From Pithys albifrons albifrons (taxonomy: Eukaryota > Chordata > Aves > Passeriformes > Thamnophilidae), in assembly GCF_047495875.1 (NCBI RefSeq), contig NC_092458.1, positions 110,161,727 to 110,225,726 on the forward strand: a DNA stretch of 64,000 nt. Direction: 5' to 3'. Both the position numbers and the translations under genes were made by a program. The notes under the pieces are model-generated. The model saw nothing but the letters and a program-made list of their open reading frames with translations, had not been told where the DNA came from and did no database searches. Below are positions 62,393 to 64,000 of this stretch, one piece after another. The first letter of the stretch is position 1; every line of letters starts with the position of its first letter.

Positions 62393-64000
62393 ATGCATTT
62401 ATTTAAAACTGTCCTCTTTTAGGGCTTCCTTAGCAGAGGGATGAACATGAAGGTACTTATAATTTCCTTAAAATAAAATTTAAAGAACCCAAAACAAAAC
62501 AAAAAAATTAGCTGGGTCACATCCCAAAGTCAATTAAAAAGCTCCTGATTATTTCAAGTTGTCTCTACAAGACTCAGAAATGAAGGCAAACAACGTTCAG
62601 GACAGAAGTTACCCAAATAATAGTTAGAAACTTTTCTGCATCAGTATATGCAGTTTCTCTCTTCATGAATTCATCTGGGAACTGTTACAGACCATCCAAA
62701 GTCAGAAGAATATAATAATTTTTTAGGCTATGATTTTACTGCAGGACACAGGAATATACCTATGCATTCAAAGAAGATCAAAGAAATGTATGTTTCCCAA
62801 GGATAGTCCAATTTTAATTACAAATGCACACTAGAATAAACCGTTTGAAGAAAATTGTTTGTCCTTAAATAATCCAGCTTTTCAGCTAGCTCAGAAGCAC
62901 ATCCCTGTTTTTCGTTTTTCTTACACATCTGACAAGTTTCAAAGTTCTTGAGCTTCGTTGAGATCGGCTATTTTAGCAAAAACCAGCAAAGTACAGAAAT
63001 TAATGTATGGGAAACTAATATTATCTAGTTCTTATTTCTTTCCTTTTGTAACTAATGTTTCAATTGCTTTACCAGCAAGTTAGCAGCTTGTCCATTTTAC
63101 AGATGGGAAAGTGAGTCAGAGGGAAGTCATTCAGTCACAAATTGCTAAACTAAAATAACAGAGGATGAAACTTGGGTTAGGGGTGGAAAACAAGGAAGGT
63201 ATCCTGGGTATCAAACTCAGTTTTTTGTTTACATTTCCATAGTATGTGGCCGTGCATACAAGCTACACAGATCTCACTGCTGGTCTTTTCTGTTTTAAGG
63301 AAGTCTCTCTTTATCTTTTGGGGATTTTTTTTTTTTGGTGGAGGGCGTGGAGTTTAGGGAGTATTTCACATTCTTTTGAGTTCTCACTTTATGATTTGAA
63401 AGAGAATTATTCAGGCATATTTTCAAATTGCAGGGATTGTATATATAAATATATATGCAGAATAAAAAAAAAGGAGAAAAGAGACAAATCTCAACAATTT
63501 CCTACACATACTAGTGAAAGCTACAACCTCCTTGCCACTTTTGGTGTCTTATTCAGTCTGAATAAATAAAAGCTTACTGCTTGTACTCAAAGTATTTTGT
63601 GATGACACAAGGCAGGCTTTCCCTCCCATATTACAGGAAACACCCTTAAGCCAGGCAGTATTCTCAAGGCACAGAACCTTTCTGGTGGACTGGCTTTTTT
63701 ATGACTGCAATATACTAATACCCTCCTGATTTTCAAATGGCAGGGATTGGAGCTCACAACTCACTGTACTTACTAAACTGAGAGAGTGGAATAAACAAAA
63801 ACCAAGAAAACAAACAACAGCAAAAAAAAGAGGAACTACACCACTCACTTCACAGAAAACAACTCTGTAACTAGGGCATAGAAATGATAATGTTTCAAAA
63901 AATTCAGTAAAAAACGAAACCACAAACCAATTATCTTAAATAATTGCCTGTTATAAAAAGTCCTGATCAGCCTCAGAGCCATGTAGCAAGAATTAGATGG
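62393..64000. other. Unique AT-rich non-coding DNA
   Basis: No gene or repeat was recognised up to the end of the window. Frames at 63246-63569 and 63699-63923 lack domains. A T run lies at 63327-63337 and an imperfect AT tract at 63439-63457. Confidence 0.55.

Noticed and set aside
1..64000. Bacterial-style operons, CRISPR arrays, tRNA or rRNA genes
   Set aside because: Base composition, CR1 and ERV content show a vertebrate genome, and no spaced direct-repeat array or cloverleaf with A/B boxes was recognised.

Overview
The window is vertebrate nuclear DNA from a bird, most likely a songbird. It is AT-rich and CpG-poor, has no long coding frames, and carries two repeat classes typical of avian genomes: 5'-truncated CR1 non-LTR retrotransposons and solitary endogenous-retrovirus (ERV) LTRs of ERVL-like type. 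Several of the LTRs match families I recall from passerines. Species, chromosome and gene context cannot be fixed from the sequence. It could be an intergenic desert or the inside of a very large intron. No protein-coding gene, rRNA, tRNA or CRISPR array could be supported, and nearly all open frames over 60 codons are chance or repeat-derived. || Layout: 1-7.4 kb is unique AT-rich DNA with an (AT)n tract, a CR1 tail near 4.6 kb and one speculative minus-strand exon near 1.8-2.0 kb. A solo LTR lies at 7425-7999, followed by a strong inverted repeat at 8120-8165 and an old CR1 relic near 9.0-9.3 kb. A GC-rich solo LTR with a perfect target-site duplication (TSD) is at 10824-11669, and another with a perfect TSD is at 16550-17176. 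From 17.2 to 27.4 kb the sequence is mostly unique, with stretches that look like conserved non-coding DNA. CR1 copies lie at 27.4-27.7 (+), 31.9-32.6 (+), 34.2-35.0 (-) and 39.7-40.3 kb (-), with a solo LTR at 29.26-29.85 kb and a (CCAA)n tract at 38.2 kb. From 40.3 to 49.6 kb the DNA is mostly unique. At 49.65-50.87 kb is a cluster of CR1 pieces in both orientations next to a moderately GC-rich, LTR-like block. The last 13 kb hold a diverged direct repeat (52.5 and 54.2 kb), a recent 58-bp tandem duplication (56.8 kb), a CpG-dense segment (59.35-59.55 kb), a solo LTR I could not match to a family (60348-60778, found through its TSD) and a further ERVL-type solo LTR (61797-62392). || No multi-gene system is visible. 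The content is a record of retroelement insertion and recombination over non-coding DNA that may contain cis-regulatory elements. All LTRs appear solitary: no gag, pol or env coding sequence was seen, so no viral gene is present. The most useful leads are the unmatched LTR at 60.3 kb, the hairpin at 8.1 kb, the diverged repeat pair at 52.5/54.2 kb and the CpG-dense block at 59.4 kb.
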